From Paenibacillus kobensis NBRC 15729 (lineage in GTDB: Bacteria > Bacillota > Bacilli > Paenibacillales > Paenibacillaceae), in the NCBI RefSeq assembly GCF_004000825.1, contig NZ_BILZ01000029.1:1-64000 (forward strand): a stretch of DNA of 64,000 nt, read 5' to 3'. Shown one piece after another: positions 7,270 to 16,149 of the stretch. The notes beneath the pieces were generated by a model. The model made no database searches. It was not told the origin of the DNA and saw only the letters and a program-made list of their open reading frames with translations. Each line of letters opens with the position of its first letter. The stretch's first letter is position 1. A program made the translations under genes and the position numbers.

Positions 7270-8229
7270 ATGCAAGAGTTGCTGATGTTCATGGCACACT
7301 ATGATAGTGAGGCGAAATGCCGGCAATTCATGTTTCAATTGCGCTGGCCGGACGGGTTTGTTTGTACGCAATGCGGCAATGACGAATATTGTTTCGTACA
7401 GACTCGCAATTTATATCAATGCATGATGTGCAGACACCAGGTATCGCTGACTTCAGGAACGATGTTCCACAATACGAAGCTTCCTGTTTCGTACTGGTTG
7501 TTTGTATTTCATTGGTTTGCCAGTGGAGGAGAGCATTGTTCTGCGAGAAAACTGTCCGCATTGCTCCAAATTCATTATCGCACCGCACTTCGGATGTTAA
7601 ATATAGTTAGACAGACGATGAAAGAGTGGTCATGCGGCAGCCCCATGATGAGCGGGGACATCAGATGGGAAATGGCTCAACCGTCCAATGCAGTCGCAGC
7701 TACATCCGAGGAAGTAGCTGTAAATAAAGAGAAGACGGCAGAGGTTCCTTCAATACGTATTGGAGACGCATCTGCCGGACTGGCGGACATTCGAGAGGAT
7801 TTAGGTCCAGAGCGGGTTGTAAGTGCAACAGACACAGAAGCCGTAACTGCAAGCGGCGCCTTGGTGAAAGAGCGTGAGGTTGATGCTGAATTGGCGGGCA
7901 GCGTTGTGTTGCCTGTTGAAGAAGCGGAGGGATTAATGATTGGTGTTGATGGGGTTCGAACGATAGATAATCGGGAAGAAAAGAAGGTTTGGCGGCCGAG
8001 ACTGCTTGAAGCATATCGTACCGGGATTGTTGCAGAGGCGCTCGGAATGGCGAAGAGCAGTGCAAGAAAACAGATCTCGATGTTGTACCGTAATGTTCGG
8101 AATTGGCAGCGTTATTATGATGAGTATCATTTTAGAATGAGTTATCCGGCGGGAAGAGCCTCGTCGCGGAGAAAAAGAGCCGCGGAGCTTTTGAATATCG
8201 CGGCAGACGGGTATCGTTATGCCGGATAA
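7270..8229 (+). CDS. Zinc-ribbon/HTH protein derived from an IS1595-type transposase, no catalytic domain
   Basis: A 319-residue protein. Residues ~15-65 form a zinc ribbon with two CxxC knuckles (CTQC, CMMC), followed by 'SLTSGTMFHNTKLPVSYWLFVFHWF' and an HTH-like 'SARKLSALLQIHYRTALRMLNIVRQTM', the arrangement seen at the N-terminus of IS1595-family transposases. The expected DDE nuclease domain is missing. Instead there is an acidic, Ala/Val/Glu-rich linker (about 135-240), then a second helical segment (LEAYRTGIVAEALGMAKSSARKQISMLYRN) and a basic tail. ATG 7270 was chosen over GTG 7261 because of GGGTGG spacing. The promoter carries an SOS box. It is probably a domesticated DNA-binding protein; its function is unknown. 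Confidence 0.75.
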   Translation: MQELLMFMAHYDSEAKCRQFMFQLRWPDGFVCTQCGNDEYCFVQTRNLYQCMMCRHQVSLTSGTMFHNTKLPVSYWLFVFHWFASGGEHCSARKLSALLQIHYRTALRMLNIVRQTMKEWSCGSPMMSGDIRWEMAQPSNAVAATSEEVAVNKEKTAEVPSIRIGDASAGLADIREDLGPERVVSATDTEAVTASGALVKEREVDAELAGSVVLPVEEAEGLMIGVDGVRTIDNREEKKVWRPRLLEAYRTGIVAEALGMAKSSARKQISMLYRNVRNWQRYYDEYHFRMSYPAGRASSRRKRAAELLNIAADGYRYAG

Positions 8230-8269
8230 GGGCATCACCCGGAATAATCGTCTATTTATCCCTTAGTCC

Positions 8270-8299
8270 TTGATTTGCTGTGCGTACGTTGGGTATAAT
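8270..8299 (+). promoter_or_regulatory. Promoter of the pheST T-box transcript
   Basis: TTGATT (8270-8275), 18-bp spacer, TATAAT (8294-8299), placed about 20 bases before the first conserved T-box bases. Confidence 0.7.
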
Positions 8300-8319
8300 A
8301 ACGATTAATACTTGTATTG

Positions 8320-8608
8320 CAATGACGGAGAAGAGTAAGCAGCGCCGAACGGACAGGGAGAAGACGCCGGAGATTGAGAGCGTCTTTGCGATGTTGGTCT
8401 GCCGAAGTTCACTCCTGAGCTGACTTGTGAACGCGTGCCTTTAGTCGTACTGACGGTGATTAAACCAAGGCCGTATGTAGGAAGTCCGGTGCCGGCCGTT
8501 ATCCGGATTAAGAAGACGTTAAGTTGCCATGCAATTGGGCAAGCTTGCGGCTTGAATTAGGGTGGTACCACGGTCCTTTCGTCCCTAGCGGGGAGAAAGG
8601 GCTTTTTT
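8320..8608 (+). promoter_or_regulatory. Phe-specific T-box leader with terminator
   Basis: Stem I begins near 'GACGGAGAAGAGTAAGCAG'. A TTC triplet (8408-8410), about 90 bases in, is a good Phe specifier codon. The T-box motif AGGGTGGTACCACG is at 8559-8572; its TGGT matches an ACCA tRNA end. An intrinsic terminator follows (about 8574-8608, CCTTTCGTCCC pairing with GGGGAGAAAGG, then TTTTTT). Uncharged tRNA-Phe should favour antitermination and expression of pheST. Confidence 0.93.
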
Positions 8609-8681
8609 GTGTTTATTAAAGCTTCAACAGCTGCATGGCTTTGCGGTTGCAAAGCTTCATTGACGATGGAGGGATAGAGGC

Positions 8682-9716
8682 ATGAAAGAACGTTTGGAAG
8701 CGCTGCGGGCGGAGGCACTGCAGGAGCTGCAGCAGGTTGCAGGACAACAGCAGCTTAATGATTTACGGGTTAAATATTTGGGCAAGAAAGGCGCATTGAC
8801 TGAAATTTTGCGCGGAATGGGCGGTTTGAGTGCAGAAGAGCGTCCAATCATCGGCCAAGTGGGTAATGAGGTGCGCGCTGCAATCGAATCGGTTATCGAA
8901 GAGAAGCAAGAGGCGTACCGTCAAGAAGAGACGGCTGCGCGTCTGCGTGAAGAAACGATTGACGTTACGCTGCCAGGTCAGGCGCTTCCTGCGGGGGCTG
9001 TACATCCGTTGAATAAGGTTGTACAAGAAATCGAAGATATTTTCGTCGGTCTTGGCTACTCGGTAGCGGAAGGCCCAGAGGTTGAAACGGACTTCTTCAA
9101 CTTCGAGGCGCTCAATCTGCCGAAGAACCATCCCGCTCGCGATATGCAGGATTCGTTCTACATTACGGAAGACATTCTGATGCGCACGCAAACATCGCCG
9201 GTACAGATTCGGACGATGAAAGCAATGAACGGCAAGTCGCCGGTCAAAATCATCTGCCCGGGCAAAGTATACCGCCGCGATGATGACGATGCGACGCATT
9301 CGTTCCAGTTCAATCAGATCGAAGGTTTGGTTGTAGGTCCGAACATTCGGATGAGCGATTTGAAAGGGACGCTGCTGCAGTTCGTTCAACTGATGTTCGG
9401 CAAGCAAGCTCAAATTCGTCTCCGTCCAAGCTTCTTCCCGTTCACCGAGCCAAGCGCGGAAGTCGACGTTACTTGCTCGCAATGCGGCGGACATGGCTGC
9501 CGGATGTGCAAGCAAACCGGCTGGCTTGAAATTCTCGGCTGCGGCATGGTTCACCCGCGCGTTCTCGAAATGGGCGGATACGATCCGAACGAAGTGAGCG
9601 CTTTTGCTTTCGGCATGGGTGTCGAGCGGATCGCGCTGCTGAAATACGGCATCGATGACATTCGTCATTTCTACACGAACGATCAGCGGTTCTTGAATCA
9701 GTTCGCACGCATGTGA
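8682..9716 (+). CDS. pheS: Phenylalanine--tRNA ligase alpha subunit
   Basis: A 344-residue protein of standard length. An N-terminal coiled coil (about 1-85) binds tRNA. The class II catalytic core follows, with motif 1-like '[39 protein letters not shown]', motif 2 '[28 protein letters not shown]' and motif 3 '[21 protein letters not shown]'. It also has the extra Cys cluster '[12 protein letters not shown]' seen in many bacterial PheS proteins. It forms the alpha2beta2 cytoplasmic enzyme with PheT, 60 bp downstream, and is controlled by the T-box leader. Confidence 0.97.
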   Translation: MKERLEALRAEALQELQQVAGQQQLNDLRVKYLGKKGALTEILRGMGGLSAEERPIIGQVGNEVRAAIESVIEEKQEAYRQEETAARLREETIDVTLPGQALPAGAVHPLNKVVQEIEDIFVGLGYSVAEGPEVETDFFNFEALNLPKNHPARDMQDSFYITEDILMRTQTSPVQIRTMKAMNGKSPVKIICPGKVYRRDDDDATHSFQFNQIEGLVVGPNIRMSDLKGTLLQFVQLMFGKQAQIRLRPSFFPFTEPSAEVDVTCSQCGGHGCRMCKQTGWLEILGCGMVHPRVLEMGGYDPNEVSAFAFGMGVERIALLKYGIDDIRHFYTNDQRFLNQFARM

Positions 9717-9776
9717 TGAAACGGGTGCAGCATATCAGATGCTGCGAAATACGGGACAGAAGGGAACGTTAGTGAG

Positions 9777-12218
9777 ATGAAAGTATCCTACCAATGGTTG
9801 AATCAATATATTGAGGTCACCGATATGACAGCTTCGCAAATTGCGGAGCGCATGACGAGCGGCGGCATCGAGATCGATGTCGTGGAATCGTTGAACAAAG
9901 GGGTATCGGGCGTAGTTGTCGGCTATGTCGTCTCGAAAGAGAAACATCCTGATGCTGACAAACTGAACGTTTGCCAAATCGATGCCGGTACGGGCGAAAC
10001 GCTGCAAATCGTATGCGGAGCACGCAATGTCGATGCTGGCCAAAAGGTGCCGGTTGCTCTCGTCGGAGCGAAGCTGCCTGGCGATCTGCATATTAAAAGG
10101 GCGAAACTGCGCGGCGTCGAATCGCAAGGTATGATTTGCTCGGCCAAAGAGCTTGGATTACAAGAGAAGCTTCTGCCTAAGGAGCAGCAGGAAGGGATTC
10201 TGGTGCTGCCGGCTGATACGCCAATCGGTCAACCGATCGGCATTACGCTCGGGATTGATGATGAAGTGCTGGAGCTTGATCTGACGCCGAACCGTTCGGA
10301 CTGTCTTAGCATGCTTGGCGCAGCATACGAAGTTGCCGCTCTTACGGGACGCGAAGTGAAGCTGCCGGATACGTCGGTTATGCATTCTTCCGATCAAGCT
10401 TCCTCTCATCTGTCGGTGACGATTGAGGCGAAAGATCAATGTTCACATTATTCGGCACGCTACATCCGTGGTGTCAAAATTGCACCATCGCCATTGTGGA
10501 TGCAAAACCGTCTGATGGCAGCGGGTGTTCGTCCGATCAATAACGTGGTCGACATAACGAACTACGTTATGCTGGAATACGGCCAACCGCTTCATGCTTT
10601 TGATGCATCCAAGTTGGAAGGCGGACGCATTGTCGTTCGTAATGCGCAGCCTGGCGAGATGCTGACGACGCTGGATGACCAAGAACGCAAGCTTGAGCCG
10701 CAAATGCTCGTTATCGCCGACGCTGTGAAACCGGTAGCTCTTGCAGGTGTTATGGGAGGAGCCAACAGCGAAGTAACGGAGGATACGACGGATATTGTGC
10801 TGGAATCCGCACGTTTTGACGGCAGCACGGTACGCCGCACGTCACGTCAGCTTGGTCTTCGTTCGGAGTCGAGCGCACGCTTCGAGAAAGAAGTCGATCC
10901 AGGCCGCGTAATTGCTGCGTTGAACCGCGCTGCTTCGCTTCTTGAGAAACATGCCGACGGCCATGTAACGGAAGGAATTGTCGAAGCTGTCGTTTCCCGT
11001 CCGGAGCCAGCTGTCGTTCAAGTATCGCTGCCGAAAATTAACCAATATCTTGGTACGGATCTGTCCAAACTCGAGGTTGAGGCGATTTTTGTCCGGCTTG
11101 GTTTCGAAGGCTCGATTGACGACAATGGCGTATTCACGATCACGGTGCCTACGCGCCGCGGCGATATTACTCGCGATGTTGACTTGATCGAAGAAGTGGC
11201 CCGCTTATACGGCTATGACAACATTCCGACAACGCCGATCGAAGGCAGTACGACGCCAGGCGCGTTGACGAAAGCGCAAGCGATCCGCCGCGAGCTGCGT
11301 AAGAAGCTGACGAATTCCGGTCTGAATGAAGTGATCAGCTATTCGTTCACAGGTCCTGAGCGCGCACAGCTGTTCCCGGCTTTGACGAGCAATTCCCGTC
11401 CGATCCGTCTTGCTATGCCAATGAGCGAGGAGCGCAGCGTACTGCGTACATCGTTGCTCCCGCAATTGCTCGAGATGGCGTCGTATAACCGCAACCGCAA
11501 AAATTATGATCTCGCTGTGTTCGAGCTCGGCAGCGTATTCCATACGGAGGAGGAAACGCTAACGGCGCTTCCGAACGAGAAGCACCGTTTTGGCTTGCTG
11601 TTCACGGGTAATGCGGTGCAGGCTTCGTGGAATCAGAAAGCACAAGCTTATGATTTCTACCATGCAAAAGGTGTTATCGAAGCGATGATTCAATCGCTTG
11701 GCATTGACCATCTTGTACGTTACGAGGCGGCACAGCCGGAAGGATTCCATCCAGGCAGAACGGCTGCAATCAAGCTTCACACGGAAGCGGGTTGGGTTGC
11801 AATCGGTTATGTCGGACAGCTCCATCCTGAACTGCAGCAGAAGTCGGATCTTGCCGATACGTTTGTGGCAGAATTGGATCTGGCTCCACTTTATGAATAT
11901 GCGGATTTCGCCATTGTATATAAACCGCTGCCTCGCTTCCCGGCAATGGAACGGGACATTGCAGTCGTTGTGGATGCAGGCGTCGAAGCTGGACGTCTAA
12001 CCGAGACGGCTCGCGAGACCGCTGGCGAACTGCTTGAGTCGATTCGCGTATTCGACGTTTACACGGGAGAAAAACTTGGTGCAGACAAGAAGAGCGTTGC
12101 TTTGTCGCTCGTCTATCGCCATCGGGAGCGTACTCTTACCGATGAGGAAATTACAGAACTGCACGGGGCAGTTGTTGTGAAAATCGAGCAAACTTTTGGC
12201 GCGGAATTACGGAAGTAG
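9777..12218 (+). CDS. pheT: Phenylalanine--tRNA ligase beta subunit
   Basis: An 813-residue protein of full family length. In order: an EMAP/tRNA-binding domain (about 40-150, 'GVVVGYVVSKEKHPDADKLNVCQID'), the B3/B4 editing region (about 210-390, including 'YSARYIRGVKI' and 'LHAFDASKL'), the B5 domain (about 405-475), the catalytic-like core, and a C-terminal ferredoxin-fold anticodon-binding domain (about 720-813, 'FPAMERDIAVVVDAGV...FDVYTGEKLG'). It is co-transcribed with pheS and followed by an intrinsic terminator. Confidence 0.97.
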   Translation: MKVSYQWLNQYIEVTDMTASQIAERMTSGGIEIDVVESLNKGVSGVVVGYVVSKEKHPDADKLNVCQIDAGTGETLQIVCGARNVDAGQKVPVALVGAKLPGDLHIKRAKLRGVESQGMICSAKELGLQEKLLPKEQQEGILVLPADTPIGQPIGITLGIDDEVLELDLTPNRSDCLSMLGAAYEVAALTGREVKLPDTSVMHSSDQASSHLSVTIEAKDQCSHYSARYIRGVKIAPSPLWMQNRLMAAGVRPINNVVDITNYVMLEYGQPLHAFDASKLEGGRIVVRNAQPGEMLTTLDDQERKLEPQMLVIADAVKPVALAGVMGGANSEVTEDTTDIVLESARFDGSTVRRTSRQLGLRSESSARFEKEVDPGRVIAALNRAASLLEKHADGHVTEGIVEAVVSRPEPAVVQVSLPKINQYLGTDLSKLEVEAIFVRLGFEGSIDDNGVFTITVPTRRGDITRDVDLIEEVARLYGYDNIPTTPIEGSTTPGALTKAQAIRRELRKKLTNSGLNEVISYSFTGPERAQLFPALTSNSRPIRLAMPMSEERSVLRTSLLPQLLEMASYNRNRKNYDLAVFELGSVFHTEEETLTALPNEKHRFGLLFTGNAVQASWNQKAQAYDFYHAKGVIEAMIQSLGIDHLVRYEAAQPEGFHPGRTAAIKLHTEAGWVAIGYVGQLHPELQQKSDLADTFVAELDLAPLYEYADFAIVYKPLPRFPAMERDIAVVVDAGVEAGRLTETARETAGELLESIRVFDVYTGEKLGADKKSVALSLVYRHRERTLTDEEITELHGAVVVKIEQTFGAELRK

Positions 12219-12236
12219 GCAGGAAACATTCAAAGC

Positions 12237-12279
12237 CACATCGAAATAGTTCCGAAAGGAACAGCGATGTGGTTTTTTT
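12237..12279 (+). terminator. Terminator after pheT
   Basis: CCACATCG (12237-12244) pairs with CGATGTGG (12265-12272) with a secondary TTCCGAAAGGAA hairpin in the loop, followed by eight T. Confidence 0.92.
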
Positions 12280-12396
12280 TCGCCTATTCAAGTGAGTCGC
12301 TACCTGATAAGTCTTTCCATTATCGACTGTCGTCTAGTTGGAAGACGCCCCTTACACCATGAAATGCGACTTTAAAACAGCTAGGAGGATATTGCA

Positions 12397-15300
12397 TTGA
12401 TGGATGCCGATCGGACACGCGTAACGGTTGACATATACGGTCATCAGTATAAACTGACGGGTCGTTCCAGTACCGACTATATCAAACGGATCGCGGCACT
12501 GGTCGACGAAAATATGCATAAGCTCGCTAAAGGCTATCCGCGTCTTGATATGCCGAAGATCGCTGTATTAGCGGCGGTACATATGGCAGAAGACGTCATG
12601 AGGCTCCAGCGTGAGAATGATAGACTGCTCGTCGAAGAGGCTCGGAACACGGTTCTGAATGAAGAAGTGGAACGACTGCGGGCAGATGCAGAGGCTTTGC
12701 AACGATTCGTGGCGGAAGCGGAGCAACGCGCGTTGCTGGCTGAGCAGGCAACCAGCGAAGCGCGGATTGAGTGGGAACGAGAGCAGCAGACGCTGCTTCA
12801 GATAGCTGCCGACGAAGCGGGCAGGAAGCTTGCGGAGGCGATGCTCGAGAGCGAACTGCTGAGAGAAGAGCAAGCGGCTGCTGCGAAGCAAGAGCTGGAA
12901 GCGCTCCGCAAAGAGCAGGAGGAAGCGCTGGCCGCTCAGCGTGAGCAGTTCGACAATCAGCTCAGCGCACAGAAGGAAGAGCTTGGACAACAACTAACAG
13001 CGGTCCGAACGGAAGGAGAGCGCAAGCTGCAGGAGCAGCGCGCTGCATCTGACCGGCTGCTGGGAGAACAGCGCAATGCGGCGGAGAAGCGGGTCCAAGA
13101 GCAGCGTGCAGAGCTGGAAAGCCGGATGAGAGCGCGTTCTGAACAATTGAATCAAGAGAAGCAGCAGTTAGATCTAGAGAAGCAGCAGTTAGATCTAGAG
13201 AAGCAGCAGTTGAATGCGGTTATTGCCGAACTGAAAGAAGCAGAAGAGCTGAATGCGCTGGAACATCAAGCTGAGCTGGAGCGTCTGCGCTCCGAACAGC
13301 AGTCTGCCATCGAGGCGATAACCGAGGAGCAGTCGTCTGCCGCAGCGCAGCTGGAGAAGCGTGAGGCAGCGCTGCAGTTGCAGCTGTCTGAACGTGAAGC
13401 AGAGTTGCAAGCGCAGCAAGTCGAGCTCGAAACCGCGCTGCAAATGCAGTTGGCGGAGCGTGAAGCGGTATTGCAGGCATTGCTGACGGAGCGTGAGGCG
13501 GCATTGCAAATGCAGATTGCGGAGTATGAAGCGTCGATGCAAGCTCAATTGGCGCAGCAGGCAGAACGCGAAGCGGCGTACGAGTTGAAACTGGCCCAGC
13601 AAGAGGCAGCAGCGACGGAGCTGTTCGAGGAGCAGCAAGCCATTGCGGAAGCAGAGCTTGCCGAGCAGCGTAAGGCATTGTCAGCGAATATGGCCGAGCG
13701 TGAAACGGCGTGGCAGGCTCAACTGGCGGAGCGCGAAACGGCATTGCAGGCGTTGTTGGCGGAGCGTGAAACGGTACTGCAGGCGCAGCTGGCCGAGCGT
13801 GAAGCGGCGTTGCAGATGCAATTGATCGAGCACGAAGCAGCACTGCAAGCGCAAATGGCGCAGCATGCGGAACGTGAAGAAGCGCTCGCAATGAAGCTGG
13901 CGCAGCAGGAAGATGCTGCAACGGCGCTGCTTGACGAGCAGCAAACCGCTGCAGAGGCAGAGCTTGCCAAGCAGCGCACAGCAATAGCGGAGCAGCTCGC
14001 GGAACGCGAAGCAGAGTACCAGCTGCTGTTGGCGGAGCAGGATGCCGCAGCAGCAGCGCTGCTTGAGGAGCAGCAAGCGGCAGCGGAAGCGGAGCTTGCT
14101 ACGCGTGAGGCGGCATTCCAAGCGAAGCTAGCTGCGCGGGATACGCAGTTGGAGGCCGTGCTTCAAGAGCGCGAAGCCGAATATCAGATGATGCTCGAGG
14201 AATACGAGCAATCTTTCGGGGCGAAGCTCGCGGAACAACAGGCTTCGTTCGAAGCGCGCCTTGCGGAGCAAACGGAGCAATTGAGACAGCTGCACCAAGC
14301 GAAGCTGGATGCTGCGGAGCAAGAGCGCTCCGGTCAAATCGAGACGCTGGAGCGTCAGTGCATCGAGCATTTGGAATCGATGGAGACTCAGCACCGCGAT
14401 ATGGTCGCAGCATTGGAAGCTCGTCATCGCGAGGCGCTTGCTGCCCGCGAAAGAGAGCATCTTGATTCTATTGAAACGCTTAATGACCGTCATAAGGAGC
14501 TCAACGGGAAGCTTGCCCAGCAGCATGACAATTCTTATGCGGAGCTGCAACAGCAATATCGGGAAGAGCTCGAGCTGCGTTTGCAGGAGCTGCAGGAGCT
14601 TAGAGCGGCCGATACGGCAGCGAAGGCTGAAATGGCGAAGCTTCGGGAAGAGCGCGAGCAGGCGATTGAGCAGCATTCGGAACATGTAGCGGTGCTGATC
14701 ATGGATCACGAGCAAGTGCTCACGCAGTATCAAGCAGAGATTGCGGCTGCGGAAGAAGAGATGGTCGGCTTGCAGCGCAAGCTGGAGGAGCAGAACTTTG
14801 CAGGCAGCAAGCGTCTCGAGCAATCGAATAAGGAATGGGAGCAGCGACTGGGAGAATCGGAAGAGCAATTGCTTACGCTTCTGGAGACGGAGCAATCACT
14901 GCGAAGCGAGATCGCTCGAATGGAAATGTCTCTCAATGACCAAGAGCATCATTCCGGCGCCATGCAGAACGAGTTGCAGCAGTTGACGCAGCGTAGTGAA
15001 CAGCTGGCTGCTGAACTGACAGCTGAGCGCGATAAACTGAAGGACGTACGTATCGAAAGCGATCGGCAAGCGGAATTGGCCCGCAAGCATGAGCAAGAGC
15101 TGCAGCAGCTTAGCGATCATTTCGAGCAGCATATCGAGCAAGCGGCGGCAGCTTCGAGACTGCTTGCGATTCAGCAAGAGGAGCAGAGCCGAATGAGCAG
15201 CCGAATTGCAGAGCTGGAACGGACTGCGCAGGCGGCTCAGGAACGGTCGGCTCAGTTGGAGGAGCTGGCACAGGAGCGCCAAACGGAGCTGAACCGTTTG

Positions 15301-15501
15301 AAGCAAGAACGCGAAACAACTTTGGAAGCCTTGAAAGATGAATTGGAGCAGTACAAGCAAGTGGCAGCATCTGCAGCAGCAAGTTCGGAGCAAGAGGCGG
15401 AGATGGAGCAGTTGAAGGATCAACTGCACCGGCTGCAGCAAGAATATTCGAAGCTGCAAACCGAATATAACGAGTGGATCGAGCTGATTGAACAGAGCTA
15501 G
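12397..15501 (+). CDS. zapA: ZapA-domain protein with giant coiled-coil extension (1,034 residues)
   Basis: Residues ~6-75 match ZapA, the FtsZ-ring stabiliser: 'RVTVDIYGHQYKLTGRSSTDYIKRIAALVDENMHKLAKGYPRLDMPKIAVLAAVHMAEDVMRL'. Ordinary ZapA has about 90-150 residues; here some 950 residues of Glu/Gln/Ala-rich coiled coil follow. The stretch ~325-600 is built from 11-residue repeats of the type LAEREAALQMQ, with a threefold EKQQLDL heptad repeat near residues 254-273. The end 'YSKLQTEYNEWIELIE' looks like a normal ZapA tail, suggesting expansion in the middle of the gene. AGGAGG lies seven bases before TTG 12397 (ten before ATG 12400). It precedes a strong bidirectional terminator and is near mutS2, as zapA often is in Firmicutes. 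Confidence 0.85.
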   Translation: MMDADRTRVTVDIYGHQYKLTGRSSTDYIKRIAALVDENMHKLAKGYPRLDMPKIAVLAAVHMAEDVMRLQRENDRLLVEEARNTVLNEEVERLRADAEALQRFVAEAEQRALLAEQATSEARIEWEREQQTLLQIAADEAGRKLAEAMLESELLREEQAAAAKQELEALRKEQEEALAAQREQFDNQLSAQKEELGQQLTAVRTEGERKLQEQRAASDRLLGEQRNAAEKRVQEQRAELESRMRARSEQLNQEKQQLDLEKQQLDLEKQQLNAVIAELKEAEELNALEHQAELERLRSEQQSAIEAITEEQSSAAAQLEKREAALQLQLSEREAELQAQQVELETALQMQLAEREAVLQALLTEREAALQMQIAEYEASMQAQLAQQAEREAAYELKLAQQEAAATELFEEQQAIAEAELAEQRKALSANMAERETAWQAQLAERETALQALLAERETVLQAQLAEREAALQMQLIEHEAALQAQMAQHAEREEALAMKLAQQEDAATALLDEQQTAAEAELAKQRTAIAEQLAEREAEYQLLLAEQDAAAAALLEEQQAAAEAELATREAAFQAKLAARDTQLEAVLQEREAEYQMMLEEYEQSFGAKLAEQQASFEARLAEQTEQLRQLHQAKLDAAEQERSGQIETLERQCIEHLESMETQHRDMVAALEARHREALAAREREHLDSIETLNDRHKELNGKLAQQHDNSYAELQQQYREELELRLQELQELRAADTAAKAEMAKLREEREQAIEQHSEHVAVLIMDHEQVLTQYQAEIAAAEEEMVGLQRKLEEQNFAGSKRLEQSNKEWEQRLGESEEQLLTLLETEQSLRSEIARMEMSLNDQEHHSGAMQNELQQLTQRSEQLAAELTAERDKLKDVRIESDRQAELARKHEQELQQLSDHFEQHIEQAAAASRLLAIQQEEQSRMSSRIAELERTAQAAQERSAQLEELAQERQTELNRLKQERETTLEALKDELEQYKQVAASAAASSEQEAEMEQLKDQLHRLQQEYSKLQTEYNEWIELIEQS

Positions 15502-15528
15502 CTAGCGGTAAGATCCGCTCTAGAACAA

Positions 15529-15590
15529 AAGGACGGCCGTCTGGCGATGGGAGCAGTACTCCTATCGGCCCGGGCGGCCGTCCTTGTTTC
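15529..15590. terminator. Bidirectional terminator between zapA and the CuA-type lipoprotein gene
   Basis: AAGGACGGCCG (15529-15539) pairs with CGGCCGTCCTT (15575-15585). T-rich tracts flank both sides, so it can end both convergent genes. Confidence 0.85.
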
Positions 15591-15591
15591 G

Positions 15592-15972
15592 TTATTCGAC
15601 GATGATTTGTGCTTTCATGCGAGTGTGGCCGGAACCGCAAGCGATGTTGCAGTGAATTTCGTAAGTACCGGCTTTGTCGAACGAAAGAATTTTCGATTCG
15701 TTGCTCTTGATGGTGTAGCTTGTGTCGTTGATTTTGACACCATGAAAACCAGAAGACGAGGCAACGGATATTTTGACCGCTTCGCCTTGCTTAACATGGT
15801 ATTCCTTTTGGTCGAACTCCCAGTTGGACGCCTGGATCGTTAGTTCCTTCGTCGCTTCCTTCGGTTCGGAAATGTTCGCATTCATCGGTGTCGAGCTCGC
15901 ACCGCAAGCGCTGAGCGCCAATACGAGCATAATCGTCAACGTGCCTGCGAGCAGCAGTTTTGTTGATTTCAT
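15592..15972 (-). CDS. Lipoprotein with cytochrome-oxidase subunit II-like CuA cupredoxin domain
   Basis: A 126-residue protein with a lipoprotein signal and lipobox LSAC (Cys ~23), then a single cupredoxin domain. The C-terminal motif C-N-I-A-C-G-S-G-H-T-R-M reproduces the CuA ligand pattern C-x3-C-x3-H-x2-M, and 'GFHGVKI' supplies the upstream His. There are no membrane helices apart from the signal, so it is an extracellular lipid-anchored copper protein, unlike true CoxB. No oxidase subunits are nearby. It could be a copper chaperone, an electron carrier, or a subunit of an unlinked enzyme. GGGGAG lies upstream of ATG 15972. Confidence 0.85.
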   Translation of the reverse strand: MKSTKLLLAGTLTIMLVLALSACGASSTPMNANISEPKEATKELTIQASNWEFDQKEYHVKQGEAVKISVASSSGFHGVKINDTSYTIKSNESKILSFDKAGTYEIHCNIACGSGHTRMKAQIIVE

Positions 15973-16093
15973 TCCTGGAAACTCCCCTCAATATACGAAA
16001 TATGCCATTGCAAAAAGATGACTTATCAGTTCCATTGTATACGATACGCCAATACGTTCGCAGTTACAAATTGGTGAAGCTTTCAAAGGCATA

Positions 16094-16128
16094 AAGAATC
16101 CCCTTGCTCGGAAGCAAGGGGATTCTTG
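16094..16128 (-). terminator. Terminator of the holin-like gene
   Basis: AGAATCCCCTTGC pairs with GCAAGGGGATTCT around a four-base loop. The minus-strand T-tract is short (TTCTTTAT). Confidence 0.65.
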
Positions 16129-16149
16129 CGGGCAAGGCTGTGCAGCAAG

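Noticed and set aside
7270-8229. Active insertion sequence
   Set aside because: The catalytic transposase domain is absent, and no terminal inverted repeats or target duplications were seen.
13220-13984. Long minus-strand ORFs opposite zapA
   Set aside because: They arise from the biased Glu/Gln/Ala codons on the plus strand, lack ribosome-binding sites and give low-complexity Leu/Arg or Pro/Ala sequence.
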